Below, one piece after another: positions 27,443 through 35,412 of a stretch of DNA of 64,000 bases. The translations under genes were made by a program, and so were the position numbers. Source of the DNA: Gemmatimonadota bacterium (GTDB lineage Bacteria; Gemmatimonadota; Gemmatimonadetes; Gemmatimonadales; Gemmatimonadaceae). Position 1 is the first letter of the stretch; the number at the start of each line of letters is the position of its first letter. The DNA is taken from the NCBI GenBank assembly GCA_016712265.1, contig JADJRJ010000030.1, positions 310,001 through 374,000 on the forward strand, in the 5' to 3' direction. The notes under the pieces are model-generated. The model did not search any database, was not told the DNA's origin, and was given only the letters and a program-made list of their open reading frames with translations.

Positions 27443-28380
27443 CGTTTGCGGCGCTGGCCGCGGACGTCGCCGGACAGCTCGCGCCGACTCGCATCTCCGA
27501 GGGTCGCTTCTTTATTGATGCGTGGCCGTCGGACTCCGTCCTTGCCCGCACCCTCCTCACACGAGCGGTCGCCAACGACACCTTCCCGGGCCTCCCACGG
27601 CCCCGGGATTCCGTCCTGGTGATCGTGGCACCCGACAAGTCCACCTTTGAGACCCTGGTGGGACGCGGAGCGCCGGAATGGGGGGCAGCCTTCGCGTTTC
27701 CCGGGGAACGGCGGATCGTGATGCAGGGCGCGTCGGCCCCGTCGTCGGCCGGCGACCCCGTGCGAGTCCTGCGGCACGAGCTGGCGCACCTCGCGCTCTT
27801 CGAGTTTCTCGGGTCCGCGGCGCCTCGATGGTTCGACGAGGGGTACGCCTCGTTCGCAGCCGGGGAGTGGGACCGCGAACACGTCATCGCCGCGAACCTC
27901 GGGCTTGCCCTGGGCCGCAACCGGACCCTGGCGGCGCTGGACTCCGGGTTCCACGCGGGAAGTCGATCCGCCGACGCGGCGTATGCTCTTTCATTTCGGG
28001 CAGTTGCGGAGTTGGCGGCGATCGATCCAGGCCGCGGACTGGCACCGTTCATGGCCCGTTGGAAGGAGTCCGGGTCGTTCGATCGGGCCCTTCGAGCGGC
28101 GCACGGGCTGACGACCGGGTCCTTCGAGACGCTTTGGGCGAAGAACACGCGACGACGGTATGGGGCAGTGGCGCTGTTTGCGGACGTGACGGTCGGGGTG
28201 ACCATGCTGCTGCTGCTGGTCGGCCCACTGTGGGTGGTCAGGCGTCGGCGGGACCGAGCGCGAATGGCGGCCTTGGTGGCGGCCGAGGCCGAGGCGGCGC
28301 GGCGGGAGCGGGAGGCCGTAATCGAGGCCCTGCTGGCCTCGGTGAGCGAGCGTCCGGGTGACGGGCCGCATTCATCGTAA
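27379..28380 (+). CDS. Membrane-anchored HExxH metallopeptidase-like protein
   Basis: A 333-residue protein. A basic N terminus and a hydrophobic stretch (AAAIAFAALAADVAG) look like a signal peptide ending near AGQLAP. The central domain has a zinc motif HELAH at 133-137 followed by PRWFDEGYASFAAG, whose glutamate fits the third ligand of gluzincins (peptidase-MA-like proteins). A single membrane segment (VGVTMLLLLVGPLWVV) near residue 285 is followed by a basic, charged cytoplasmic tail. I prefer ATG 27379; an in-frame start at 27343 would put 12 more residues before the signal peptide. Either way the gene overlaps the TPR gene. The substrate is unknown; the active domain is predicted to face the periplasm. 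Confidence 0.75.
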   Translation: MGQALRRGLVACRRWGRAAAIAFAALAADVAGQLAPTRISEGRFFIDAWPSDSVLARTLLTRAVANDTFPGLPRPRDSVLVIVAPDKSTFETLVGRGAPEWGAAFAFPGERRIVMQGASAPSSAGDPVRVLRHELAHLALFEFLGSAAPRWFDEGYASFAAGEWDREHVIAANLGLALGRNRTLAALDSGFHAGSRSADAAYALSFRAVAELAAIDPGRGLAPFMARWKESGSFDRALRAAHGLTTGSFETLWAKNTRRRYGAVALFADVTVGVTMLLLLVGPLWVVRRRRDRARMAALVAAEAEAARREREAVIEALLASVSERPGDGPHSS

Positions 28381-28418
28381 CTTAATGTGACATCAGGGCT
28401 TGCACGTGAGGCGGGTGC

Positions 28419-28448
28419 TTGACACGTCGCGGAAACGCGCCGTATCGT
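28419..28448 (+). promoter_or_regulatory. Sigma-70-like promoter, probably leaderless
   Basis: TTGACA (28419-28424) is a perfect -35. It is followed after 18 bases by TATCGT (28443-28448), a 4/6 match to -10. The expected transcription start near 28455 almost coincides with the ATG at 28457, so the transcript may have no leader. Confidence 0.55.
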
Positions 28449-28456
28449 TCCCCGCC

Positions 28457-28624
28457 ATGGCTCAGTCAGACGTGCCGCGTTCGCGGCCGCTTTTGTTTTG
28501 GGGGCTCGCCGCCGCGGCGATCCTGTTGGGGTTTGCGGATTTATGGCGGGGGGGGCAGACGATCGCCCCGATCCTGCTGGTCATCGGCTACTGTGTCCTG
28601 GTGCCGTTGGCCATCCTGAAGTGA
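28457..28624 (+). CDS. Small two-helix membrane protein, unknown function
   Basis: A 55-residue protein with two hydrophobic segments, LLFWGLAAAAILLGFADLW and IAPILLVIGYCVLVPLAIL, separated by a short RGGQT turn. The frame is open further upstream to about 28400, but the promoter-like elements at 28419-28448 fall inside that extension and favour ATG 28457. It lies alone between the HExxH protein and tRNA-Val. I do not recognise the family. A real short membrane protein is supported by the promoter, the hydrophobic pattern and the regular codon use; its function cannot be inferred. Confidence 0.6.
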   Translation: MAQSDVPRSRPLLFWGLAAAAILLGFADLWRGGQTIAPILLVIGYCVLVPLAILK

Positions 28625-28692
28625 TTCTCACGGGGCGGCATGGGTGGGGGCAGGTGCACGTGCGCATTTAGCTGTACCCGGACTCTGTGCGG

Positions 28693-28766
<74 letters not shown>

Positions 28767-28827
28767 CCTCGCTGGACCCCACCGGGAAGACCCGGTGTAC
28801 GATACCCAACCCTTCGGAGGTCTGAAC

Positions 28828-30531
28828 GTGAAGGCACGGCAGCTTGCGGCAACGTCGTCGAGGGTCCTGGCAGGGCTGGTCCTGCTCGGCGCGGCGAACG
28901 TTCTTCCCGCCCAGCAACAGCAGCTTCAGCGCGGCCAGACGCCGGGCCCCCGGTTCATGGTGCCGGTGTTCCGCAGCAACGAGCGCAACATGGGATGGCA
29001 GTTCGCGGACCAGCTTCGCGAGCGCATGGGTGGCGACTTCATGGGCCGGACGCTCTGGGTCATCGTCAAGAGCGACATCGACAATGCCCTTGAGCAGTCC
29101 GGGTACTCCAAGACCGAGCCACTCAATCCGAACGACTCCAAGCAGCTGGCCAACCTGATCCGTGCCGAGGAGTACGTCGAGGGCACAATCAACAAGACCG
29201 ACGCCGGGTACGAGTTCGAGGGCTTCTACCAGCTCGTCCGCGGTGACGGGATGGTGCAGCCGCTCCCGAAGGTCTCCGGGCCCAAGCTCGGCGACGTCGC
29301 CAAGCTCGTGTCCAACGCCATCGACGCTGCTCGCAAGCCGGTAGATGAGGTCAAGAGCTGTGTCCTCAAGTGGCGTCAGAATCAGTATCCTGGCGCCCTG
29401 GCCGATGCGGCGAAGGGGCTCAAGGACTACCCCAACTCCGTCATGGCGCGGGTCTGCCGACTGGAGCTCGCCAATTCCCAGAAGTGGGGCGCCGACTCCA
29501 TCATGGCGATCGGTGAGGAAATCGTGAAGCTCCACCCGGACAACCGCCGGGCTCTGCTCCTGCTCTCCGCGGCGTACGACGAGAAGAAGCTGGACGAGAA
29601 GTACATCGGGACGCTGACCAAGCTCTTGGCCTCGGACCCGACGAACGTGCGCCTCATCGAGATCACCGTCGAGGCGATCGCGCGCACCGGGCAGTTTGCC
29701 GTGGCGAAGCCGATCATCGACGAAGCGGTCAAGCAGAACCCGGGCGACCCCAACCTCATTCGCCTGCAGTACCGCGTCTACATCGCCATCAAGGATTACG
29801 CCCAGGCGGCGGCGATCGGCGAAGAGATGATCAAGACCGACACGGCAGCGGCCGACACCGGCTTCTTCCAGCGGCAGATCGGTGCGTACCAGGCAGCGAA
29901 CGACACGGCGAAGGCCCTCGAGGCCGCCTCGCGTGGCGCGGCGAAGTACCCGAGCAACGAGACCTTCTGGCAACTTATCGCCCAGTTCGCTCGCCAGACC
30001 GGTCAGATGCCCGTCGCGTTGAACGCGTACCAGAAGCTCCTCGCGATCAACCCGAAGACGCCGGCGGTCAATCTGCAGATCGCTCGCATCCTGAGCGAGC
30101 AAGGCGAAACCGACAAGGCGCTCGAATCCGTCAAGGCGGCGCAGGAAGCCGGCGACGACAAGACGGCCACCTCGGGCATCGCCACCTCGATCGCCGACAA
30201 GATCCGCAAGCAGTTCGAAGCCGATAAGAACAAGGAGACCGGGCTCAGGGCCATCGAGATCCTCAAGTTGGCGGAGTCCATCCAGCCCTCCGAGGCCATC
30301 TACTTCCTGATGGGCTACGTCCAGTTCCAGATCGGCTCGGCGGTGCTACAGGAGGCCAACACCGCCAAGAGCTGCGATGGATCGAAGGAAGCAAAGAACT
30401 ACATCGTTGATGCCGAGATCAACCTCCCGAAGGGTGGGCGGCAGTTCGCCGAGCAGCTCGCTCAGATCCTCCCGTCGCTCCAGCAGTTGAGCGCGTATCC
30501 GGACCAGATGATCAAGGCGTACTGCAAGTAG
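28828..30531 (+). CDS. Secreted TPR protein with TolB/CsgG-like N-terminal domain
   Basis: A 567-residue protein with a clear signal peptide (basic start, hydrophobic LAGLVLLGAANVLPA, likely cleavage after Ala28), so it is exported. Residues about 40-160 show the alternating strand/helix pattern of TolB-N or CsgG-like domains (FMVPVFRSNERNMGWQFADQL; YVEGTINKTDAGYEFEGFYQL). The rest is TPR-like helical repeats up to the C terminus, with two cysteines near the end (KSCDG; AYCK). The start is GTG 28828 with a CGGAGG ribosome site seven bases upstream. It is monocistronic: tRNA-Val precedes it and a strong terminator follows. A periplasmic or outer-membrane scaffold is likely; the exact role is unknown. 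Confidence 0.75.
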   Translation: MKARQLAATSSRVLAGLVLLGAANVLPAQQQQLQRGQTPGPRFMVPVFRSNERNMGWQFADQLRERMGGDFMGRTLWVIVKSDIDNALEQSGYSKTEPLNPNDSKQLANLIRAEEYVEGTINKTDAGYEFEGFYQLVRGDGMVQPLPKVSGPKLGDVAKLVSNAIDAARKPVDEVKSCVLKWRQNQYPGALADAAKGLKDYPNSVMARVCRLELANSQKWGADSIMAIGEEIVKLHPDNRRALLLLSAAYDEKKLDEKYIGTLTKLLASDPTNVRLIEITVEAIARTGQFAVAKPIIDEAVKQNPGDPNLIRLQYRVYIAIKDYAQAAAIGEEMIKTDTAAADTGFFQRQIGAYQAANDTAKALEAASRGAAKYPSNETFWQLIAQFARQTGQMPVALNAYQKLLAINPKTPAVNLQIARILSEQGETDKALESVKAAQEAGDDKTATSGIATSIADKIRKQFEADKNKETGLRAIEILKLAESIQPSEAIYFLMGYVQFQIGSAVLQEANTAKSCDGSKEAKNYIVDAEINLPKGGRQFAEQLAQILPSLQQLSAYPDQMIKAYCK

Positions 30532-30571
30532 CCGTAGCGCCCGGTTGTCGGGCGGTAGCACACGCAGCAAG

Positions 30572-30608
30572 GTCGAGCCCGCCGGCATCCGGCGGGCTCG
30601 ACTGTTTT
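30572..30608 (+). terminator. Strong rho-independent terminator
   Basis: GTCGAGCCCGCCGG (30572-30585) pairs perfectly with CCGGCGGGCTCGAC (30589-30602) across a CAT loop, a 14-bp stem, followed by TGTTTT. It ends the secreted TPR gene and isolates it from the dcw promoter. Confidence 0.9.
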
Positions 30609-30670
30609 CCGGCTGTGGCGCGTCTGCAGGCAAGGCACCCCATGTGCATAACTCCTGCTCCCACACACAC

Positions 30671-30700
30671 TTGACGCGTTCGCCTAACAAGCCTTATCAT
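30671..30700 (+). promoter_or_regulatory. Probable promoter of the division and cell-wall (dcw) operon
   Basis: TTGACG (30671-30676, 5/6), an 18-base spacer and TATCAT (30695-30700, 5/6) lie 25 bases before the rsmH start, between a strong terminator and a long co-directional operon. A GCCTAAC heptamer (30682-30688) sits inside the spacer. Confidence 0.65.
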
Positions 30701-30724
30701 GCCCGCGAACCGACACCGGCGAGC

Positions 30725-31636
30725 ATGACCTGGGAGACGACCTACCATGCGCCGGTCCTCGCGCGAGAGGTCCTGGAACTGTTGGGCAACGCGACGCACG
30801 TCCTCGATGGCACATTGGGCGGGGGAGGGCACACCGCGGCCCTCCTCTCTCAAGGAGTCCGGGTGACGGCGATCGACCGCGATCCGGACGCCATCGCGTC
30901 CGCCACCGCCCGACTCGGCTCCAACCTGGATTGTCATCTCGGCAACTACGCCGATCTCGACCTGATTCCCGCACTCGACGGGGTAGCGTTCGACGGGATC
31001 CTCCTCGACCTCGGCGTCTCTTCGCACCAGCTGGACGCCGAGGAGCGCGGCTTCACTTTTCGCCGTGGCGCGCCGCTCGACATGCGGATGTCCCCAGGGG
31101 CCGACGAGTCGGCGGCAGACTTCCTCAACAACGCGGACGAACGAGCGATCGAGGATGCGTTGCGACGTTTTGCCGACGAACCCAGAGCGCGTCGACTTGC
31201 CCGGGAAATCGTCCGCCGTCGCGACAGCGCCCCCTTCCGAGTGAGCGACGATCTCGTTGGGGCCATCCGGGCGGTCCTCGGCCCCACGGCCGGGCCGAAC
31301 GACTTCGCTCGGATCTTCCAGGGAATACGGATCGCGATCAACAACGAACTGGACGGCCTGGAAGAGGCCCTCCCCAGCTTGAGAGATCGGCTGACCCCCG
31401 GTGGACGGTTCCTGGTCATCACCTATCACTCGGGCGAGGATCGGATCGTGAAGCGCGCGTTCGCCGAGTGGAGTCGAGCGTGCACCTGTCCGCCGCGGCA
31501 CCCCATCTGTACTTGCGGCGGGGTGGCGCTCGGCGGTCTGGCGATGCGCAAGGCGATCACCGCGTCCGATGGCGAGGTCGCCGCGAACCCTCGTGCGCGC
31601 AGTGCGCGACTCCGGGCATGGCAGCGCGCCGCGTAG
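30725..31636 (+). CDS. rsmH: 16S rRNA m4C1402 methyltransferase RsmH (MraW)
   Basis: RsmH methylates N4 of C1402 in 16S rRNA using S-adenosylmethionine. The 303-residue protein has the SAM motif VLDGTLGGGGHTAALL, the LLDLGVSSHQLD motif, and the conserved ERGFTFRRGAPLDMRM and ITYHSGEDRIVK blocks. ATG 30725 sits 25 bases downstream of a good promoter; the upstream frame runs through the terminator and is not coding. It is the first gene of the dcw cluster. The usual mraZ gene is not in front of it, where a TPR gene and a terminator are found instead. Its last 19 bases overlap ftsL. Confidence 0.96.
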   Translation: MTWETTYHAPVLAREVLELLGNATHVLDGTLGGGGHTAALLSQGVRVTAIDRDPDAIASATARLGSNLDCHLGNYADLDLIPALDGVAFDGILLDLGVSSHQLDAEERGFTFRRGAPLDMRMSPGADESAADFLNNADERAIEDALRRFADEPRARRLAREIVRRRDSAPFRVSDDLVGAIRAVLGPTAGPNDFARIFQGIRIAINNELDGLEEALPSLRDRLTPGGRFLVITYHSGEDRIVKRAFAEWSRACTCPPRHPICTCGGVALGGLAMRKAITASDGEVAANPRARSARLRAWQRAA

Positions 31637-31929
31637 CCGGCGGCCCGCGCGGCCGCTTTCGTGTCGCTGTCATCCTCGTGACCTTCGTCCTGGTCGCGAG
31701 CGCCGTGATCATGCGTCGGACCATGGGGGCGGGGAATGCACGGGAGCTCCTGGAATTGAGCCGCAAGCGGGCGAGTCTCGTGGCCGAACGTGCGCGCCTG
31801 GTCTCGGCCATTGGGGCAGCGACAAGTCTGTCGCAGCTCGAGCCGATCGTGGCCCAGCGCCTGGGGATGCGTCGCCCGTCGGACGGCCAATTGATCCGCT
31901 TGCCGCGTGAGGTGCGCCGTGATCCCTGA
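31618..31929 (+). CDS. ftsL: Cell division protein FtsL
   Basis: A 103-residue bitopic protein between rsmH and ftsI, the standard place for ftsL. A basic cytoplasmic N terminus leads to one membrane segment (about residues 14-32, VAVILVTFVLVASAVIM). A periplasmic heptad-rich helix follows (ARELLELSRKRASLVAERARL), then a short tail. FtsL forms the FtsQ-FtsB-FtsL complex that activates FtsW/FtsI. Sequence conservation in this family is low, so the call rests on size, topology, coiled coil and position. No FtsB gene is seen in the cluster. Confidence 0.85.
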   Translation: MAARRVAGGPRGRFRVAVILVTFVLVASAVIMRRTMGAGNARELLELSRKRASLVAERARLVSAIGAATSLSQLEPIVAQRLGMRRPSDGQLIRLPREVRRDP

Positions 31930-33949
31930 GTCGACCCCCACACTGCCACCGCTCCCCGGACGCATTCGCCTGTTGCACGCCGTGCTCATGGTGTTCGCGC
32001 TGGCCCTCATTGGGCAGGCGGCGCGCGTGCAGCTCTTTCAGAACGACCACTGGGTGCAGTTGGCGCGTCGCCATCAGGTGAAGGAGGTGGCCGAACCTGC
32101 ACCGCGCGGCGATATCGAGGACGCGACGGGGGTACCGGTGGCGTATAGCCGTGAGCTGGTCCGGCTGTCGGTCGCCAAGAAGCAGCGACGCGACCTGAAG
32201 GCGTTAGGCGTGGCCATGCGCGCTGCCGGCATTCCGGAACGCGAGGTGCGTCGGGCGATTGGGCCGGGCACCAACGACATCGAGTTGCGCGGGGTGTACC
32301 TGCCGGCGAAGGTGGCGCCGGTGATCCGCCACTATGGGGTCAAGCAGGTGCGCGTCGCAGATCGTGAGTTCCTGCCATCGCCCGGGGTGCGGCAGTTGGT
32401 GGGCCTCGTGGGGCGGGATGGTCGCGGGCGGGCCGGGTTGGAGGCGATGTTCGACTCCCTGCTGCAAGGCGAGGCCGATCGCTCACGCGTCGTGGTCGGG
32501 AAGGGTGGGCACTTCTTTGAGGCGCCGGAAATGCTTGACGCCACCGTCCGGCGCGGGCACACGTTGCGCCTCACCGTCAACGCGGTGCTGCAGGCGATCT
32601 GCGACAAGGCCCTGGCCGATGCCGTCAAGCGGTTGCGTGCAGATGGCGGCGACGTGGTGGTGCTGCGACCGCGGACCGGCGAGGTGTTGTGTGTGTCGGG
32701 TCGGCGGCCGGGCGACGCCTATGGGGGCGCCACGGCGCTGGTGGAACCCTACGAGCCGGGCTCCACCCTCAAGCCGTTTTTTGCGGCGCGACTGCTCGAG
32801 CAGGGCAAGGCAAAGCCCGATGACGTCGTGGAGACCTTCAATGGGCGGTGGGAACATCACGGGCGGGTGATCACGGACACCCACAAGGAGCGGGTGATGA
32901 CCCTCCGTGATGTGATCCGGTTCTCCAGCAACATCGGCATGGTGCAGTTTGCCTCGCGCCTGGACGATGGCACGGTGTACGAGTTGTTGCGTGACCTGGG
33001 CTTCGGTACAGCCACGGGGGCACCCTATCCGGGAGAAGCGACGGGGACCCTGCGGGAGCCGTCGCGCTGGACGTCGCAGTCTCGGGCCTCCCTGGCGATG
33101 GGCTACGAGATCGCCGTGACCCCGATGCAGCTGGCCCTCGCGTACGCGACGTTGGCCAACGACGGCGTGTTGGTGGCACCCGCGCTGGTAAGTGAGGTGC
33201 GGACCCCGGATGGTGGCGTGGCGTGGCGCCACGTACCACGCGTGGTGCGTCGGGTCTTCGCGCCCGGTACGGCCGCGCGGCTGACGCCCCTGCTGGAGAG
33301 CGTCGTCGACAGCGGCACGGCCGTAGACGCCGGCCTCGAGAGCTTCCCCCTGGCGGGAAAGTCGGGCACCGCCCGCCGGACGGTGAACGGGAAGTACGGG
33401 ACCTTCACATACACCTCATCGTTTGTTGGCCTGTTCCCAGCGCGCGATCCCCAGTTGGTCGTGCTGGCCAAGATCGACAACCCGCGCGAGGAGTCGATCT
33501 ACGGCGGCAAGGTGGCCGCTCCGGTCGCCAAGGCGGTAATTGAGGGGGCGCTCGCGGCGCGGGACGCGTCCCTCGATTGGGCGGCCCTCCTCCCACAACA
33601 GCAACGCGTGGCGATCGCGCAACGCCCGGCGCCGGAGACGGTTTCGGCCGCCGGGCAGGTGGCCACCGCGGGGGGAGACGCGCCGGCACCCGTTGGTGCC
33701 CCGGATGCAGCGCCGGACACGGTGCCCGTCACCACGCGGTTCCGGCTTGCGGCGCCGATCGACCCGCCCGCGCGTCCGCGCGGGGATGTTGTGGTGCCTG
33801 ATGTGGAAGGGCTCGACACGCGGGCGGCCGTGCGACGCCTGCATCGTGCGGGGCTGGTCGTGCGCCTCGCACGGGGAACGGCAGGCGTCACGCCGGCGGC
33901 CGGCACCCGGGTCGCGCCCGGGACGCAGGTCGCCCTGTCGCGGCCATGA
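31919..33949 (+). CDS. ftsI: Septal transpeptidase FtsI (PBP3-type) with a C-terminal PASTA domain
   Basis: A 676-residue class B penicillin-binding protein. One N-terminal membrane helix (LLHAVLMVFALALIGQA) and a pedestal domain precede the transpeptidase domain, which has Ser282 in STLK, the SxN motif in FSSNIGMV and KSGTARR. The last 55 or so residues (VVVPDVEGLDTRAAVRRLHRAGL...) form one PASTA domain, as in SpoVD-type proteins. It cross-links septal peptidoglycan with FtsW. I chose GTG 31919, which overlaps ftsL by 11 bases; GTG 31907 in the same frame is an alternative adding four residues. A Pro/Ala-rich linker separates the catalytic and PASTA parts. It is coupled to murE by ATGA. Confidence 0.95.
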   Translation: MIPESTPTLPPLPGRIRLLHAVLMVFALALIGQAARVQLFQNDHWVQLARRHQVKEVAEPAPRGDIEDATGVPVAYSRELVRLSVAKKQRRDLKALGVAMRAAGIPEREVRRAIGPGTNDIELRGVYLPAKVAPVIRHYGVKQVRVADREFLPSPGVRQLVGLVGRDGRGRAGLEAMFDSLLQGEADRSRVVVGKGGHFFEAPEMLDATVRRGHTLRLTVNAVLQAICDKALADAVKRLRADGGDVVVLRPRTGEVLCVSGRRPGDAYGGATALVEPYEPGSTLKPFFAARLLEQGKAKPDDVVETFNGRWEHHGRVITDTHKERVMTLRDVIRFSSNIGMVQFASRLDDGTVYELLRDLGFGTATGAPYPGEATGTLREPSRWTSQSRASLAMGYEIAVTPMQLALAYATLANDGVLVAPALVSEVRTPDGGVAWRHVPRVVRRVFAPGTAARLTPLLESVVDSGTAVDAGLESFPLAGKSGTARRTVNGKYGTFTYTSSFVGLFPARDPQLVVLAKIDNPREESIYGGKVAAPVAKAVIEGALAARDASLDWAALLPQQQRVAIAQRPAPETVSAAGQVATAGGDAPAPVGAPDAAPDTVPVTTRFRLAAPIDPPARPRGDVVVPDVEGLDTRAAVRRLHRAGLVVRLARGTAGVTPAAGTRVAPGTQVALSRP

Positions 33950-35412
33950 CCCTTCGGCCTGTCGCGGAGATCCTCGACGCGTTAGGCGCGGCGGGTCTGG
34001 TGCATGAGGTTGTCGGGGAACTGCCGGCGACCATCACCGCCTTCACCGACGATAGTCGCCGTGTGTGTGCCGGAGGCGCCTTCGCCGCGGTGCGTGGGCA
34101 CGCCGGGGACGGACACAGCTACCTGGCGGCGGCCACCGCAGCCGGGATGGCACTGGCGCTCGTGGAAGACGCGACCGGGCTCACCGTTCCCGCGATCGTC
34201 GTGCGGGACTCCCGCCGGGCGGTGGCACTCGCGGCCGCCGCCGCGTGGGGGCATCCCGCGCGGTCGCTGCGGATGGTTGGTGTCACGGGCACCTCCGGCA
34301 AGACCACGACGGTGGCCATGCTGCGCCACCTGCTCGACTGCCCCGATCACCCGGCGGCGTCGATCGGGACGTTGGGGGTGCTGCTGGGCAGCGTGGGGGA
34401 ACCGCTGCCCGGTGGCGCAGGGCTCACGACACCGGGACCGGTCGAGCTGCAAGAGGTCTGCCGGGCGCTCGTGGACCGCGGGGTGCGTTGGGTGGCGATG
34501 GAGACGTCCTCACACGCACTGGACCAGCATCGCGTGGACGCGGTTGCCTTTGCTGGGGCGGTGTTCACCAACCTGAGTCGCGACCATCTGGACTACCACG
34601 GCTCGATGGCACAGTACCTGGCCGCCAAGGCGCGACTCGTCGCGCTCCTTGCCCCGGACGGCGTCTCCGCCGTGAACGCGGATGCGGCGGAATGGCGCGA
34701 CCTTCCTCCGGCGCCGCGCGTACTGCGATTTGGCCTGCAGGCGGGGGACGCCGAGGTGCGTGCGGAAGCGCTGGCCACAGGGCCCGAGGGATCGGCGTGG
34801 ACGCTGGTGGCCGGTGGGGAACGCGTGCCGGTGCGGCTGCCGCTCATTGGGGACTTCAACGTGAGCAATGCGTTAGGCGCTGCGGCGGTGGCCATGGGGC
34901 TCGGCCTGTCCCCGGCCGTCGTCGCCGGTCGGTTGTCTACCCTCCCGCAGGTGCCCGGCCGCCTTGAGCGCATCCTCACGTCGCCCGTGGTGTTGCGCGA
35001 TTATGCCCACAAACCAGACGCACTGGAGCGGGCCCTGCAGGCAGTGCGGCCGTTCTGTCCCGGGAAGCTGATCGTGGTGTTCGGATGTGGTGGGGACCGA
35101 GACCGAGGGAAACGTCCCATCATGGGTGGGATCGCCGAGCGGCTTGCCGGCGTGGTGATCCTGACGAGCGACAACCCTCGCACCGAGGATCCCCACCAGA
35201 TTCTCGCGGAGATCGAGGCAGGGATGACCCCGGGGCGCCACGAGCGCATCGAAGATCGGCGCGCGGCCATCGCACGCGCCCTGACCCTCGCGGGGGATGG
35301 GGACGTCGTGATACTCGCGGGCAAGGGGCATGAGACCTACCAGATTCGCGGGACGGAGAAGCTGCCGTTCGACGAAGCCGTGATCACCCGGGAACTGGCG
35401 GGGCACACATGA
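33946..35412 (+). CDS. murE: UDP-MurNAc-tripeptide synthetase MurE (meso-diaminopimelate type)
   Basis: MurE adds the third amino acid to UDP-MurNAc-L-Ala-D-Glu. The 488-residue protein has the ATP loop GVTGTSGKTTT, the carbamylated-lysine region around GSMAQYLAAKARL, and the ligand-specificity motif DNPRTEDP. The DNPR form selects meso-diaminopimelate rather than lysine, so the organism should have DAP-type peptidoglycan. The order ftsI-murE-murF-mraY is canonical, and both ends overlap neighbours by ATGA. Confidence 0.96.
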   Translation: MTLRPVAEILDALGAAGLVHEVVGELPATITAFTDDSRRVCAGGAFAAVRGHAGDGHSYLAAATAAGMALALVEDATGLTVPAIVVRDSRRAVALAAAAAWGHPARSLRMVGVTGTSGKTTTVAMLRHLLDCPDHPAASIGTLGVLLGSVGEPLPGGAGLTTPGPVELQEVCRALVDRGVRWVAMETSSHALDQHRVDAVAFAGAVFTNLSRDHLDYHGSMAQYLAAKARLVALLAPDGVSAVNADAAEWRDLPPAPRVLRFGLQAGDAEVRAEALATGPEGSAWTLVAGGERVPVRLPLIGDFNVSNALGAAAVAMGLGLSPAVVAGRLSTLPQVPGRLERILTSPVVLRDYAHKPDALERALQAVRPFCPGKLIVVFGCGGDRDRGKRPIMGGIAERLAGVVILTSDNPRTEDPHQILAEIEAGMTPGRHERIEDRRAAIARALTLAGDGDVVILAGKGHETYQIRGTEKLPFDEAVITRELAGHT

